Part shown: piece by piece, positions 1 to 7,340 of the stretch
How the letters are laid out: every line of letters starts with the position of its first letter
Numbering within the stretch: the stretch's first letter is position 1
Assembly: GCA_950071955.1 (NCBI GenBank)
Contig: CATMOC010000020.1
Location: 1-15,478 of the forward strand
Direction: 5' to 3'
Length of the DNA: 15,478 nucleotides
DNA from: an uncultured Mesorhizobium sp.
Lineage (GTDB): Bacteria; Pseudomonadota; Alphaproteobacteria; Rhizobiales; Rhizobiaceae
Notes under the pieces: model-generated
Told to the model about the DNA's origin: nothing
Database searches by the model: none
The model's input: the letters and a program-made list of their open reading frames with translations, nothing else
Position numbers and translations under genes: made by a program

Positions 1-463
1 CGCCGAAGAGGCGCGCGCGGGACGTCCGCTGCACGACGTAGAACGACGTCGCGATCAGCGCATTGCCGCCGAAGGCGAAGATAACCGCCGAGGTGTGCAG
101 CGGCCGCATGCGGCCGAAGTTGAACCAAGGTTCGATGTTCAGGTCGGGAAAGGCGAGCTGCAGGGCGACGACCACCCCGACCAGGAAGCCGACCACGCCC
201 CAGAAGACGGTAGCGATGGCGCCGTAGCGCACGACGCCGTCCAGGTAATCGGTGCCGTTCGTCCTGAAGGGGATCGCGGCAGCCTCAGCCGTGGCGCGGG
301 GCGAGAAGGACGTGTTGCGCATGAGCACGGCCGCGCTCACGACGAGGACGACCACGAGCACCCACATGTGTTGCTGGAAAAGGGTGTCGGTCGCAAAGGC
401 CGCACCCAGCAGAGCCAGGAAGGCGAAGAGGCCTATCCCCACGATTTCTGCGCCGTATTTCAT
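1..463 (-). CDS. ccoN: cbb3-type cytochrome c oxidase subunit I, N-terminal part
   Basis: This is the 5' end of ccoN/fixN; the gene runs off the left edge, leaving about 154 residues. CcoN is the haem-copper catalytic subunit of the high-affinity terminal oxidase used at low oxygen, in the inner membrane. I translated the minus strand by hand. It shows hydrophobic segments at about residues 8-24, 34-48 and 80-104, then the family-typical stretch [15 protein letters not shown], in which H123 should be a low-spin haem b ligand. The start ([20 protein letters not shown]) resembles rhizobial FixN, and a GGGG Shine-Dalgarno lies six bases before the ATG. An FNR/FixK box lies about 90 bases upstream, as expected for fixNOQP; the remaining subunits should lie outside the window to the left. 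Identity is secure from the motif; the completeness of the gene cannot be judged. Confidence 0.93.
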   Translation of the reverse strand, partial: MKYGAEIVGIGLFAFLALLGAAFATDTLFQQHMWVLVVVLVVSAAVLMRNTSFSPRATAEAAAIPFRTNGTDYLDGVVRYGAIATVFWGVVGFLVGVVVALQLAFPDLNIEPWFNFGRMRPLHTSAVIFAFGGNALIATSFYVVQRTSRARLFG

Positions 464-552
464 CTTTTTCCCCGCTCGCGCTCGTGAAAGTAAGTCCGGC
501 GACTCTTGGTCGCTCGTGCGTCAGCTTTTCGCGCTTCGGCCCCCAGGGCGCT

Positions 553-566
553 TTGATTCAGGTCAA
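553..566. promoter_or_regulatory. FNR/FixK-type anaerobox between ccoN and the hemerythrin gene
   Basis: The sequence TTGAT-TCAG-GTCAA matches the FNR/FixK dyad TTGAT-N4-ATCAA at nine of ten informative bases. Its centre is about 96 bases from the ccoN start and about 72 bases from the chosen hemerythrin start, so it could serve both divergent genes. Control of fixNOQP by this kind of site is well established in rhizobia; control of the hemerythrin gene is inferred. Confidence 0.85.
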
Positions 567-631
567 GAACGGGGCCGGGGAGGTCTGGCACGATTCCTGA
601 ATTGGACCGTGCAGCAAGGGAATTCGCACTG

Positions 632-1147
632 GTGAACAAGAGATCGGCGGCGGAAGTATGCGAGCAGCCGGACATCTGTCCGATCGCTGGCGCATGCGGA
701 CGGGAAGGGGCCGTGCCATGCGTGGAAATGAACCGGGCGCACGAGCGGAAGCTCGGCATCTGCGACGCGCTGGAGGCGATCGCAGACGGACTGCCGTCAA
801 GCATCGATCGATTCCGGTGCCTCGAGGTGGCGAGTTCGCTGGTGCCGCTGCTTCGCGAATGCCATCGCTATGAGGAAGAGATCGTCTATCCCGCCTTCGA
901 GATCGGCGGCCCGGCCCGCGGCGCGGCAAGCACCGTGAAACGGCTGAGGGCGGAGCATGTCGAGGACGAATGCGCGGCCCAGGACCTCTCCGAGGCTTTG
1001 CTGGCGATCGGCCATGGCGAAGCGGTCAGCAATCCGGAAGCGCTCGGCTTCATGCTGCGCGCTTTCTTCGAGGGCGTGCGCCGCCACGTCGCGTTCGAGC
1101 AGGAACACGTCCTGCCGCTGATGCACCGGTCCGGGGCGAGCCATTGA
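632..1147 (+). CDS. hemerythrin (HHE) domain protein with N-terminal cysteine cluster
   Basis: This gene encodes a cytoplasmic protein of about 171 residues with a hemerythrin-like four-helix bundle. Candidate di-iron ligands are H37 (NRAHE), H78 and E82 (HRYEEEIVYP), H109 (LRAEH), and H142 and E146 (RHVAFEQEH), in the order usual for the family. In front of the bundle is a cluster of four cysteines (C10, C16, C22, C30), which is not part of the standard domain and could bind metal or be redox active. I chose the GTG at 632 because AAGGG lies about 11 bases upstream; a TTG at 602 would extend the protein but has no ribosome site, and an ATG at 728 would lose the cysteine cluster. It is divergent from ccoN with an FNR/FixK box between them, suggesting a role in oxygen, NO or iron handling at low oxygen. 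The exact function is unknown. Confidence 0.85.
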   Translation: MNKRSAAEVCEQPDICPIAGACGREGAVPCVEMNRAHERKLGICDALEAIADGLPSSIDRFRCLEVASSLVPLLRECHRYEEEIVYPAFEIGGPARGAASTVKRLRAEHVEDECAAQDLSEALLAIGHGEAVSNPEALGFMLRAFFEGVRRHVAFEQEHVLPLMHRSGASH

Positions 1148-1154
1148 CAGGCAT

Positions 1155-1174
1155 GGAAGCCGGTTCCGGCTTTC
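1155..1174 (+). terminator. short GC-rich hairpin after the hemerythrin gene
   Basis: An 8-bp stem (1155-1162 with 1167-1174, one G-T pair) encloses a GTTC loop, starting eight bases after the hemerythrin stop codon. Only short T stretches follow (TTTC, then GGACTTTG), so it is a weak intrinsic terminator or a structure that attenuates readthrough into the next gene. Confidence 0.4.
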
Positions 1175-1237
1175 TGGACTTTGCCCGGTAGAGAGCTAGG
1201 CTGAGCCGGAACCTTTGGGCGACGGAGCCGTGAATTC

Positions 1238-1639
1238 GTGAGGATCGCTACGACGACCGCGCTGTCTGCGCTTCTGGCGGCCGTCGCCGCCGGATCGTCC
1301 GCCGAGCCGTTCGAACTTCCCGGCGAGTACCGGCCGTCGCCGCAACTCGCGGAGGGACTCTACGTCTGCCGGAACGATCGTACCATCAGCCACTCGCTCG
1401 ATTTCTCGGCGAACGGAACTTACTCCATGCCTGAACTGTCTGCCGGCGGCGGCAATTTTCGGCTCGGCCCGGACGGGTCGTTCGAATGGCTGTCGGGACC
1501 TTTCGCCGCTTCCGAAGGCGACGCCGTGACCATCCGGGGAATGAACGCCAGGCGGGCGGCGGACCGCGAACCGGTCATCGTCCTGCTCTACGACATGCCC
1601 GGCGTGGAAAGCCACGACTACTGCTTCCGGGAAGGTTGA
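1238..1639 (+). CDS. small exported protein of unknown function
   Basis: The product is 133 residues. Residues 1-22 form a clear signal peptide (basic start, hydrophobic core, GSSA before E23), so the mature protein of about 111 residues should be periplasmic. The mature part is rich in Gly, Ser and aromatic residues and looks beta-rich, with two cysteines (C44 in LYVCRND and C129 near the C-terminus) that could form one disulphide. The start is a GTG preceded by GGAG about ten bases upstream. It lies 90 bases after the hemerythrin gene on the same strand and converges on fnrN, with 22 bases between the stop codons. The overlapping antisense frame (1196-1747) is a GC-bias shadow. I do not recognise a family. 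Confidence 0.7.
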   Translation: MRIATTTALSALLAAVAAGSSAEPFELPGEYRPSPQLAEGLYVCRNDRTISHSLDFSANGTYSMPELSAGGGNFRLGPDGSFEWLSGPFAASEGDAVTIRGMNARRAADREPVIVLLYDMPGVESHDYCFREG

Positions 1640-1661
1640 GGAGACTCGGGGGATCGCCTGG

Positions 1662-2387
1662 TCAGATGCCGGACCGCGCTTCCAGGCGGGCCATGTGGTC
1701 GATGACCACGTGCCGGTTGTTCTCGATCCTGATGACGCCGTCGGCACGCAGCCGCGTCAGTTGCCGGCTGACCGTCTCGATCGTGAGGCCGAGGAAATCG
1801 GCGATGTCGGCACGGGTAAGCGGCAGGTCGAAGCTGGCGCCCGGCCGGGTCCGCGCCGTCGGGTCGATGTTACGGGCGATGAGCAGCAGGAAGCTCGCGA
1901 CCTTCTCGGCGGCGGTCTTGCGGCCAAGGGTGACCATCCAGTCGCGCGCCTCGTCGAGTTCCTTCAGCGTCTGGGTCAGAAGAAGATGCTCCAGGCCGGG
2001 GCTTTCCTTCATCATGCGTTCGATGGTCGCCTTCGGAAAGGAGCACAGAGCGACGTCGGTGGCGGCTTCCGCGTTGATCGCGCTTTCGGCCCTGAAGGGT
2101 CGCCCCAGGAAATCAGGGGCGAACTGGAGGCCAACGATCTGCTGGCGTCCGTCCGACAGGGTCTTCGTCAGCTTCACGACCCCGCCGAGCACGTTCGAAT
2201 AGTGGTCGATCGTCTCCTGGTCCCCCACCAGTTCGGCGCCGGCTTCGATCTTCTGCTTCGAGGACGTCTTGGAGAGGCCGAGCAGCTGATCGGGCGACAG
2301 CGCGCCGCATATCCCCCGGTGGCGCGCCTCGCACGCTTCGCAGAGGGCGGGCACGCCCGAGGTATGAATGTCCTGCCTGTCAGCCAT
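1662..2387 (-). CDS. fnrN: FnrN-type oxygen-sensing Crp/Fnr transcription regulator
   Basis: The product is a 241-residue Crp/Fnr regulator. Cysteines C16, C19 and C27 (CX2CX7C) plus C115 (VALCSF) are the expected ligands of an oxygen-labile 4Fe-4S cluster; the CX2CX7C spacing is that of rhizobial FnrN and differs from the CX2CX5C of E. coli Fnr. A cyclic-nucleotide-binding-like beta barrel spans about residues 30-125, a dimerisation helix about 128-160, and a C-terminal helix-turn-helix (LTRADIADFLGLTIETVSRQL) carries E204, S207 and R208, the E-x-x-S-R set that reads TTGAT half sites. It diverges from hemN, and an FNR box lies about 80 bases upstream of its ATG, consistent with the autoregulation known for fnrN. 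The ribosome site is weak. It is the likely regulator of all FNR boxes in this window, although a FixK from elsewhere could share them. Confidence 0.95.
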   Translation of the reverse strand: MADRQDIHTSGVPALCEACEARHRGICGALSPDQLLGLSKTSSKQKIEAGAELVGDQETIDHYSNVLGGVVKLTKTLSDGRQQIVGLQFAPDFLGRPFRAESAINAEAATDVALCSFPKATIERMMKESPGLEHLLLTQTLKELDEARDWMVTLGRKTAAEKVASFLLLIARNIDPTARTRPGASFDLPLTRADIADFLGLTIETVSRQLTRLRADGVIRIENNRHVVIDHMARLEARSGI

Positions 2388-2467
2388 CTAACCGCAATCG
2401 CCGTTGCGCCCGTGTAGCGGAATTGCTCGCGCCAATCTCGCGCCAGATTGTCTCATCCGGCGCCACA

Positions 2468-2481
2468 TTGACCGAAATCAA
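2468..2481. promoter_or_regulatory. FNR/FixK-type anaerobox between fnrN and hemN
   Basis: TTGAC-CGAA-ATCAA matches the FNR/FixK dyad at nine of ten informative bases. Its centre is about 61 bases from the hemN ATG and about 87 bases from the fnrN ATG. Assuming a site near -41, the hemN transcript would start about 20 bases before its ATG, in front of the AAGGGAG ribosome site. Shared control of fnrN (autoregulation) and hemN (activation) is the simplest reading. Confidence 0.85.
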
Positions 2482-2535
2482 GGTTGCGCGGAAGCCCGGC
2501 GTGCATCCGGGGAGTATTGCAAGGGAGCCTTTCGG

Positions 2536-3885
2536 ATGCGCCACGAGAACAAGTCACGATTGAACGAAGCCGTGCCGCGCTACACGAGCTACCCGACGGC
2601 GCCGCATTTCCACGCCGGCATCACGGCCGACACCGTCCGCGAATGGATCCTCCGGATCGAGCGCGAGGAGCCGATCTCGCTCTATCTCCATGTCCCCTTC
2701 TGCGACCGCCTCTGCTGGTTCTGTGCCTGCCATACCAAGCAGACCCGGCAGTACGAACCGGTGGCGAGTTACGTGCGCTCGCTCTGCCGGGAGATCGAGA
2801 CCGTGTCGGGCCTGATCGGCAACCGGGCACCGGTGCGGGCCATCCATTTCGGCGGCGGTTCGCCGACCATGCTGAAACCCGAGGACATCATGGCGCTGGG
2901 CGCAACGGTGCGCGGTTCGTTCCGGCTGGTGGACGAGCCCGAGATCAGCGTGGAGATTGATCCCAACGACATGACGGACGAGCGGCTGGACGCATTCGCC
3001 GCGATCGGCATGACGCGGGCCAGCCTCGGGGTGCAGGATTTCGACCCGAAGGTGCAGAAGGCGATCAATCGCGACCAGAGTTTCGAACTCACCGAGCGCG
3101 TGGTCGACGGCCTGCGCGCGCGCGGCATCGCCTCCATCAATCTCGACCTGCTCTACGGCCTGCCGCATCAGACCTGCGCGACGCTGGAGCAAACGGTGCG
3201 CATGGCGCTCAGCCTCGCGCCCGACCGGATCGCCCTCTTCGGCTATGCCCACGTCCCGTGGTTCAAGAAGCACCAGACCATGATCGCCGACGAATGGCTG
3301 CCGCTGCCTGAGGAACGCTATGCCCAATCCATGCTGGCGGCCCGCCTGATCGCCGAAGCCGGCTACGAGGCGATCGGCATCGACCATTTTGCCAGGCCGG
3401 AAGACAGTCTCGCGGCGGCGGCGCGGGAAGGGCGGCTCAGGCGGAATTTCCAGGGCTACACCGACGAGCGCTGCGACACCCTCATCGGCCTCGGCGCCTC
3501 CTCGATCAGCAGGTTCCGGCAGGGATACGCGCAGAACCAGCCGGCGACCTCGGTCTATCAGCGAACGGTGGACGAGGGCGGCCTGGCGACGGTCAGGGGC
3601 ATCGAACTCAGCGCGGAAGATCATGCGCGCGCCTGGATCATCGAACGTCTGATGTGCGATTTCGCCTTCGACGGCGAGGAAGCGGCGGTCCGATTCGGAC
3701 CCGTTGCGCGGCCGCTCATCGCCGAAGCGGCGCTGCTCTCGACCACCGGACGGCATCCATGGCTCGTTCGGCGCGGCGACGTCTTCGTCGTGCCGGAAGA
3801 ACACAGGCCTCTCGTGCGGACCGTGGCCGCCCGGTTCGACAGCTACCTGAAGCAGGGCGAGGCACGGCACTCCGCGGCGGTGTGA
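2536..3885 (+). CDS. hemN: oxygen-independent coproporphyrinogen III oxidase (radical SAM)
   Basis: HemN converts coproporphyrinogen III to protoporphyrinogen IX by radical SAM chemistry when oxygen is too low for HemF. The product is 449 residues, close to the usual 450-460. The 4Fe-4S/SAM motif is C56, C60, C63 (HVPFCDRLCWFC), followed by C65 as in genuine HemN rather than in the HemW look-alikes. The GGGSPTML stretch at about residues 107-114 is the SAM-binding glycine motif, and the N-terminal VPRYTSYPTAPHF is a HemN hallmark. I chose the ATG at 2536, preceded by AAGGGAG at eight bases; the frame stays open 44 codons further upstream but that part runs through the FNR box and has no homology I recognise. 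Haem supply for the cbb3 oxidase at low oxygen explains its position beside fnrN and ccoN. Confidence 0.96.
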   Translation: MRHENKSRLNEAVPRYTSYPTAPHFHAGITADTVREWILRIEREEPISLYLHVPFCDRLCWFCACHTKQTRQYEPVASYVRSLCREIETVSGLIGNRAPVRAIHFGGGSPTMLKPEDIMALGATVRGSFRLVDEPEISVEIDPNDMTDERLDAFAAIGMTRASLGVQDFDPKVQKAINRDQSFELTERVVDGLRARGIASINLDLLYGLPHQTCATLEQTVRMALSLAPDRIALFGYAHVPWFKKHQTMIADEWLPLPEERYAQSMLAARLIAEAGYEAIGIDHFARPEDSLAAAAREGRLRRNFQGYTDERCDTLIGLGASSISRFRQGYAQNQPATSVYQRTVDEGGLATVRGIELSAEDHARAWIIERLMCDFAFDGEEAAVRFGPVARPLIAEAALLSTTGRHPWLVRRGDVFVVPEEHRPLVRTVAARFDSYLKQGEARHSAAV

Positions 3886-3901
3886 ACATTTTCCGCCATT
3901 T

Positions 3902-3915
3902 TTGACCGCGCGCAA
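3902..3915. promoter_or_regulatory. possible degenerate FNR-like dyad after hemN
   Basis: TTGAC-CGCG-CGCAA keeps the TTG-N8-CAA skeleton of FNR/DNR sites but the second half site (CGCAA) departs from ATCAA at two positions. It lies 16 bases after the hemN stop and about 56 bases before the small gene at 3972. It could be a weak site or chance. Confidence 0.25.
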
Positions 3916-3971
3916 AGTAGACAGGCGATCGCCACGATAGGTTGCGCCCCATCGAGTTGCAGGAGATGCAC

Positions 3972-4163
3972 ATGGGAGTCAGCAGCGTGAACGAGGCCGT
4001 CGCGGAAGTGGGGACGGAGGAGGTCGGATCCTACGACATCTGGAGGGCGCAAAAGGATCTGGAGCGCCTCGCCTTCGGCTTCCGGTCGAGATCGGCCGAA
4101 TTGCCGACCGAGTTGCAGCGCCTCAAGGATTTTCTCCAGCGGCTGTCCAAGACGGGCTGTTGA
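3972..4163 (+). CDS. small unknown protein downstream of hemN
   Basis: The product is 63 residues with no signal peptide or membrane segment. The first third is acidic (E/V/G-rich); the rest (SYDIWRAQKDLERLAFGF, then ELPTELQRLKDFLQRLSK) looks like two amphipathic helices, and there is a single terminal cysteine. AGGAG lies six bases before the ATG at 3972, and third codon positions are strongly G/C, so I consider it a real gene. An ATG at 3966 would add two residues but overlaps the ribosome site. It sits 86 bases after hemN on the same strand and 115 bases before the dehydrogenase gene. I do not recognise a family; the neighbourhood suggests a possible low-oxygen role, which is inference only. 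Confidence 0.65.
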   Translation: MGVSSVNEAVAEVGTEEVGSYDIWRAQKDLERLAFGFRSRSAELPTELQRLKDFLQRLSKTGC

Positions 4164-4278
4164 AGGCTCTTGTCCTGCCGTTGACGTCCGCGCCATCCAC
4201 CGCGACCTTCGGCACAGGCTTGCTTCCCGCCCCACGGCGCGCGAGGATCGGCCAACTCGAACGACGGGGGAGGTCGCG

Positions 4279-5148
4279 ATGTCGCTGCAGGGCAAGACGC
4301 TTTTCATTTCGGGAGGCTCGCGCGGAATAGGCCTCGCCATCGCTTTGCGTGCCGCGCGCGACGGGGCCAACGTGACGATCGCCGCCAAGACGGCGGAGCC
4401 GCACCCGAAGCTGCCCGGCACGATCCACTCGGCCGCCGCCGAGATCGAGGCGGCCGGCGGCAAGGCGCTGCCGGTCCTTTGCGACATCCGCAACGAGAAG
4501 ATGGTCGCCGAGGCGGTGAACGCCACCGTCGAGGCGTTCGGCGGGATCGATATCTGCGTCAACAATGCCAGCGCGATCCAGCTGACGGGGACGCTCCAGA
4601 CCGATATGAAGCGCTTCGACCTGATGCATCAGATCAACACGCGGGGTACCTTCCTCGTCTCCAAGACCTGCATTCCGCATCTGAAGAAGGCGCAGAACCC
4701 GCACATCGTCAATCTCGCGCCGCCGCTCGACATGCAGGCGAAATGGTTCAGGAATCACGTCGCCTACACGATGGCGAAGTTCGGCATGTCCATGTGCACG
4801 CTCGGCATGAGCGCGGAATTCGCCCGCGACGGGATCGCGGTGAACTCGCTGTGGCCGCTGACGGCTATCGATACAGCCGCCGTCCGCAATCTGCTCGGCG
4901 GCGAGGCGGTGGCCGGGATGAGCCGCTCGCCGCAGGTGATGGCGGATGCCTTCCATGCGGTCGTCACGCGCCCCTCGCGTGAGTGCACGGGCAACTTCTT
5001 CATTGACGAACTGGTCCTGCGGGAGGCCGGCGTGACCGACTTCTCCGTATACGCTCCGGGCGCGAAGGGTCCGCTGGCCGCCGATTTCTTCGTTCCCGAC
5101 GAGGTGTTCGAAAAGACCGACACGAAGGTCGCCGGAACGTTTTCCTGA
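4279..5148 (+). CDS. short-chain dehydrogenase/reductase, HSDL2-like
   Basis: The product is 289 residues with a Rossmann fold: nucleotide motif SGGSRGIG (residues 11-18), NNAS (95-98), a structural Asn at N120, and the catalytic pair Y163 and K167 in AYTMAKFGMSM. The stretch WFRNHVAYTMAKFGMSMCTLGM and the later AVNSLWPLTAIDTAA closely follow the hydroxysteroid dehydrogenase-like 2 family, whose real substrates are poorly known. In that family a serine stands in NxSPPL before the Tyr; here the stretch reads NLAPPL, with A147 in place of the catalytic serine. The cofactor preference is uncertain. The ATG follows GGGGGAGG at about seven bases (4265-4272). It converges on the exonuclease fusion gene with 18 bases between stop codons. 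Family assignment is firm, activity is not. Confidence 0.88.
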   Translation: MSLQGKTLFISGGSRGIGLAIALRAARDGANVTIAAKTAEPHPKLPGTIHSAAAEIEAAGGKALPVLCDIRNEKMVAEAVNATVEAFGGIDICVNNASAIQLTGTLQTDMKRFDLMHQINTRGTFLVSKTCIPHLKKAQNPHIVNLAPPLDMQAKWFRNHVAYTMAKFGMSMCTLGMSAEFARDGIAVNSLWPLTAIDTAAVRNLLGGEAVAGMSRSPQVMADAFHAVVTRPSRECTGNFFIDELVLREAGVTDFSVYAPGAKGPLAADFFVPDEVFEKTDTKVAGTFS

Positions 5149-5166
5149 GGCTTCTCGCCGACGACG

Positions 5167-7293
5167 TCAGGCGAACATTAGGCTGCGCAGCAGATCGGGG
5201 ATGATCTGCAGGGCTTTCAGCGCGGCCTTCAGCTCCGCCTGATCCGGGCGCGACAGCGCGCCTGTTTCGACGCGGTTGGAAACGGCGATGCCGGCCAAAA
5301 GGTCGCGGCTCTGCTGCGCGAGCATCGCCTTGAGGATGGTGCCATGCGCGGCGACCAGCCGGTCGAAGTCGCTTTCGCTGCCGATCCCCAGGCCGCCCAG
5401 GGCTTCGAGACGCTCCCGCGTCGATCGAACCCGCAGGTCGTGCCGGATCGCCAGGGCGCGGGAGAAGGCGACGAGCGGAAACAACCCGTGCTTCTTAAGG
5501 TCGACGCGCCCCTCTTCGGTGCGGAAGCCGCCGAGCAGCGTGAAAGGCCCGGCACCCATCGAGATGCGTTCGCCGAGCAGCTTGGCGAAGACCGGATTGC
5601 CGCTACCCATGGCATAGGCGTGATCGAACAGCGTATTCGCCAGGGCGAACTCGCCCCAGACCGGCCTGAGGTCGAAGAAGATGTCGACGTTGAGCAGGTC
5701 CTCGGGACGGGAGCGCTGAACCCAGTCCGAGATGCGACCGAGCCAGAGCGCTGACGAGCCGCGCCAGGCGGCGTTCCTCGCCATGACGCCGCCGGTGCAA
5801 TAGGGAACGCCGGCGGCATTCAGGATCGCCGCGATCTTCTCGCCGAAGGATCCGAACCAGCGGTCCTCCAGTCCGTCGGGATCGCCTTCGGCAAAGACGA
5901 TCGCATTGTCCTGGTCGGCCGCGAGCAGGCTTTCGCCGCGGCCCCCGGAGCCCAGCACCATCACACAATAGGGGCAGGGCGGACCACCCAGGCCTTCCGA
6001 CGCCATCTCGGCCTCCGCCAGCTGCGCGGCACGGCGGGTGACGATGCGCAGTTCCTCGCTGACGATCTCGGCGATGTTGCGGGCTTCGATGTGTTCGCCG
6101 ATCAGGGCTTCGGCGACCGCGGGCAGGGTCGACCATGCCGAGGCGAGTTCCTTCGCGTCGGCCGCCGCGTCGATCTCGTCGTCGAGGCTGATCGCGGCGC
6201 CGGCGCGCAACCTCAGCAGGTCGCGGGCCGAGATCACGCCGGCAAGCCTGTCGTGCTCGTCGCGGACCGCAAGGTGGCGGATCCTGAGCCGGTCCATCCG
6301 TCCGATCGCCCGGTAGACGAAAGCGGCGCCGCGGATGCTGGCGAGCGGACGCGTCGCGTACGTGCCAACCGGATCGGCGAAGGCAGCCTCTCCCCTCGCA
6401 GCGATGCGGCGCATCATGTCGCGCTCCGTCGCGATCCCGTAGGCACTCACCGGTTCGCCTGTGTCGCCCGTGTCCGAGACGAAGACCGAACTGATCCGCC
6501 GCTCGACCATGAGCGAGATCACGTCGCGTGTGGTCGCCGACGCAGGCACCACGACCGGCGGCGCGCTCATCACGTCCGCGACGCGGTGCCTGTAGGCGTA
6601 GGGGTCGATCGAACCGAAGGCCCTCGGTCCTGCGAGCGCGTCGGGCCGGGTCACCGGCTCGGCCCAGCCTGCGCGATGGTGCGTCTCCAGCTGGCCCGTG
6701 AGCGCCAGGCACGCGCGCTCCGCCTCGGCAAGCGTGCGGATGCCCCTTTTCTCGAGATGCGGCAGGAGCGCCACGAAGATGTCGGCCGCCGCCTTCGCGT
6801 CTCCCGGCGCCTGATGCCGCCCCTCGATGGCGATGCCGAGCCAGCTGGCGGTCATGTCGAGCGACTGGTCGGGTAGGTTCGGATTGGCGATCGACGCCAG
6901 CATGCGCACGCACAGCGTACGCGGCTTTTTCCAGGGGATGCCTGCGCTGCGCGCCTCACGCTCCAGGATGGCGAGGTCGAAGCCGATGGAGAAGCCGACG
7001 AGCACCCTGCCGCAGGCGAAGGCGCCGAAGCGCGCCCAGGCCTCCCGGAACTCCGGCGCGTTGCGCGTCATGGCATTGGTGATGCCGTGGATGGCCGTGG
7101 ACGCTCCGGGGATGCCGATCTTCGGATCGACGAGGGTCTCGAAACTCTCCTGCGCCCGGACGCGTCCACCGGAAATGGCGACTGCCGCGATCTGGACCAG
7201 CGACGCCCTGGCCGTGTCGAGCCCGGTCGTCTCGGTATCGACCGCCAACGCGTCGAGCACGGCAAGCGGCGTTGCTCCGCTGGTAATCTTCAT
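5167..7293 (-). CDS. exonuclease / CBS pair / DUF294 nucleotidyltransferase fusion
   Basis: The product is 708 residues with three parts. Residues 12-180 are a DnaQ-like DEDDh 3'-5' exonuclease with D19 and E21 (VDTETTG), D106 (GFSIGFDLAIL), H160 and D165 (HQAPGDAKAAADIF), all ligands present. Residues about 228-365 are two CBS domains (VADVMSAPPVVV; RHLAVRDEHDRLAGVISARDLL), likely nucleotide sensors. Residues about 385-550 are a DUF294/GlnD-like nucleotidyltransferase with GSGGRGE (448-454) and the acidic pair D460 and D462, followed by the DUF294 C-terminal helical part. In Pseudomonas and Vibrio relatives I recall these as separate neighbouring genes next to an acetate-type Na+/solute symporter; here they are fused and no symporter is in view. 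I chose the ATG at 7293 because GGGGAGG lies six bases upstream; a GTG at 7323 in frame lacks one. An FNR-like box stands 48 bases upstream. Targets of the two enzymatic domains are unknown. Confidence 0.9.
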   Translation of the reverse strand: MKITSGATPLAVLDALAVDTETTGLDTARASLVQIAAVAISGGRVRAQESFETLVDPKIGIPGASTAIHGITNAMTRNAPEFREAWARFGAFACGRVLVGFSIGFDLAILEREARSAGIPWKKPRTLCVRMLASIANPNLPDQSLDMTASWLGIAIEGRHQAPGDAKAAADIFVALLPHLEKRGIRTLAEAERACLALTGQLETHHRAGWAEPVTRPDALAGPRAFGSIDPYAYRHRVADVMSAPPVVVPASATTRDVISLMVERRISSVFVSDTGDTGEPVSAYGIATERDMMRRIAARGEAAFADPVGTYATRPLASIRGAAFVYRAIGRMDRLRIRHLAVRDEHDRLAGVISARDLLRLRAGAAISLDDEIDAAADAKELASAWSTLPAVAEALIGEHIEARNIAEIVSEELRIVTRRAAQLAEAEMASEGLGGPPCPYCVMVLGSGGRGESLLAADQDNAIVFAEGDPDGLEDRWFGSFGEKIAAILNAAGVPYCTGGVMARNAAWRGSSALWLGRISDWVQRSRPEDLLNVDIFFDLRPVWGEFALANTLFDHAYAMGSGNPVFAKLLGERISMGAGPFTLLGGFRTEEGRVDLKKHGLFPLVAFSRALAIRHDLRVRSTRERLEALGGLGIGSESDFDRLVAAHGTILKAMLAQQSRDLLAGIAVSNRVETGALSRPDQAELKAALKALQIIPDLLRSLMFA

Positions 7294-7340
7294 GCGGCAC
7301 CTCCCCGAAGGGGTGATTACCACGTCCCGGCGCTTCCTTG

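Noticed and set aside
1196..1747. 183-codon minus-strand frame over the small exported protein
   Set aside because: It overlaps the 3' end of fnrN in another frame; the plus-strand frame has a signal peptide and a ribosome site.
2554..3915. 453-codon open frame antisense to hemN
   Set aside because: The translation is rich in Arg, His and Gly with no family signature, while the other strand encodes an unmistakable HemN.
5603..6913. 436-codon frame on the minus strand, shifted relative to the fusion gene
   Set aside because: It is a frame-shifted reading of the same DNA with Arg-rich composition; the in-frame protein has all its motifs.
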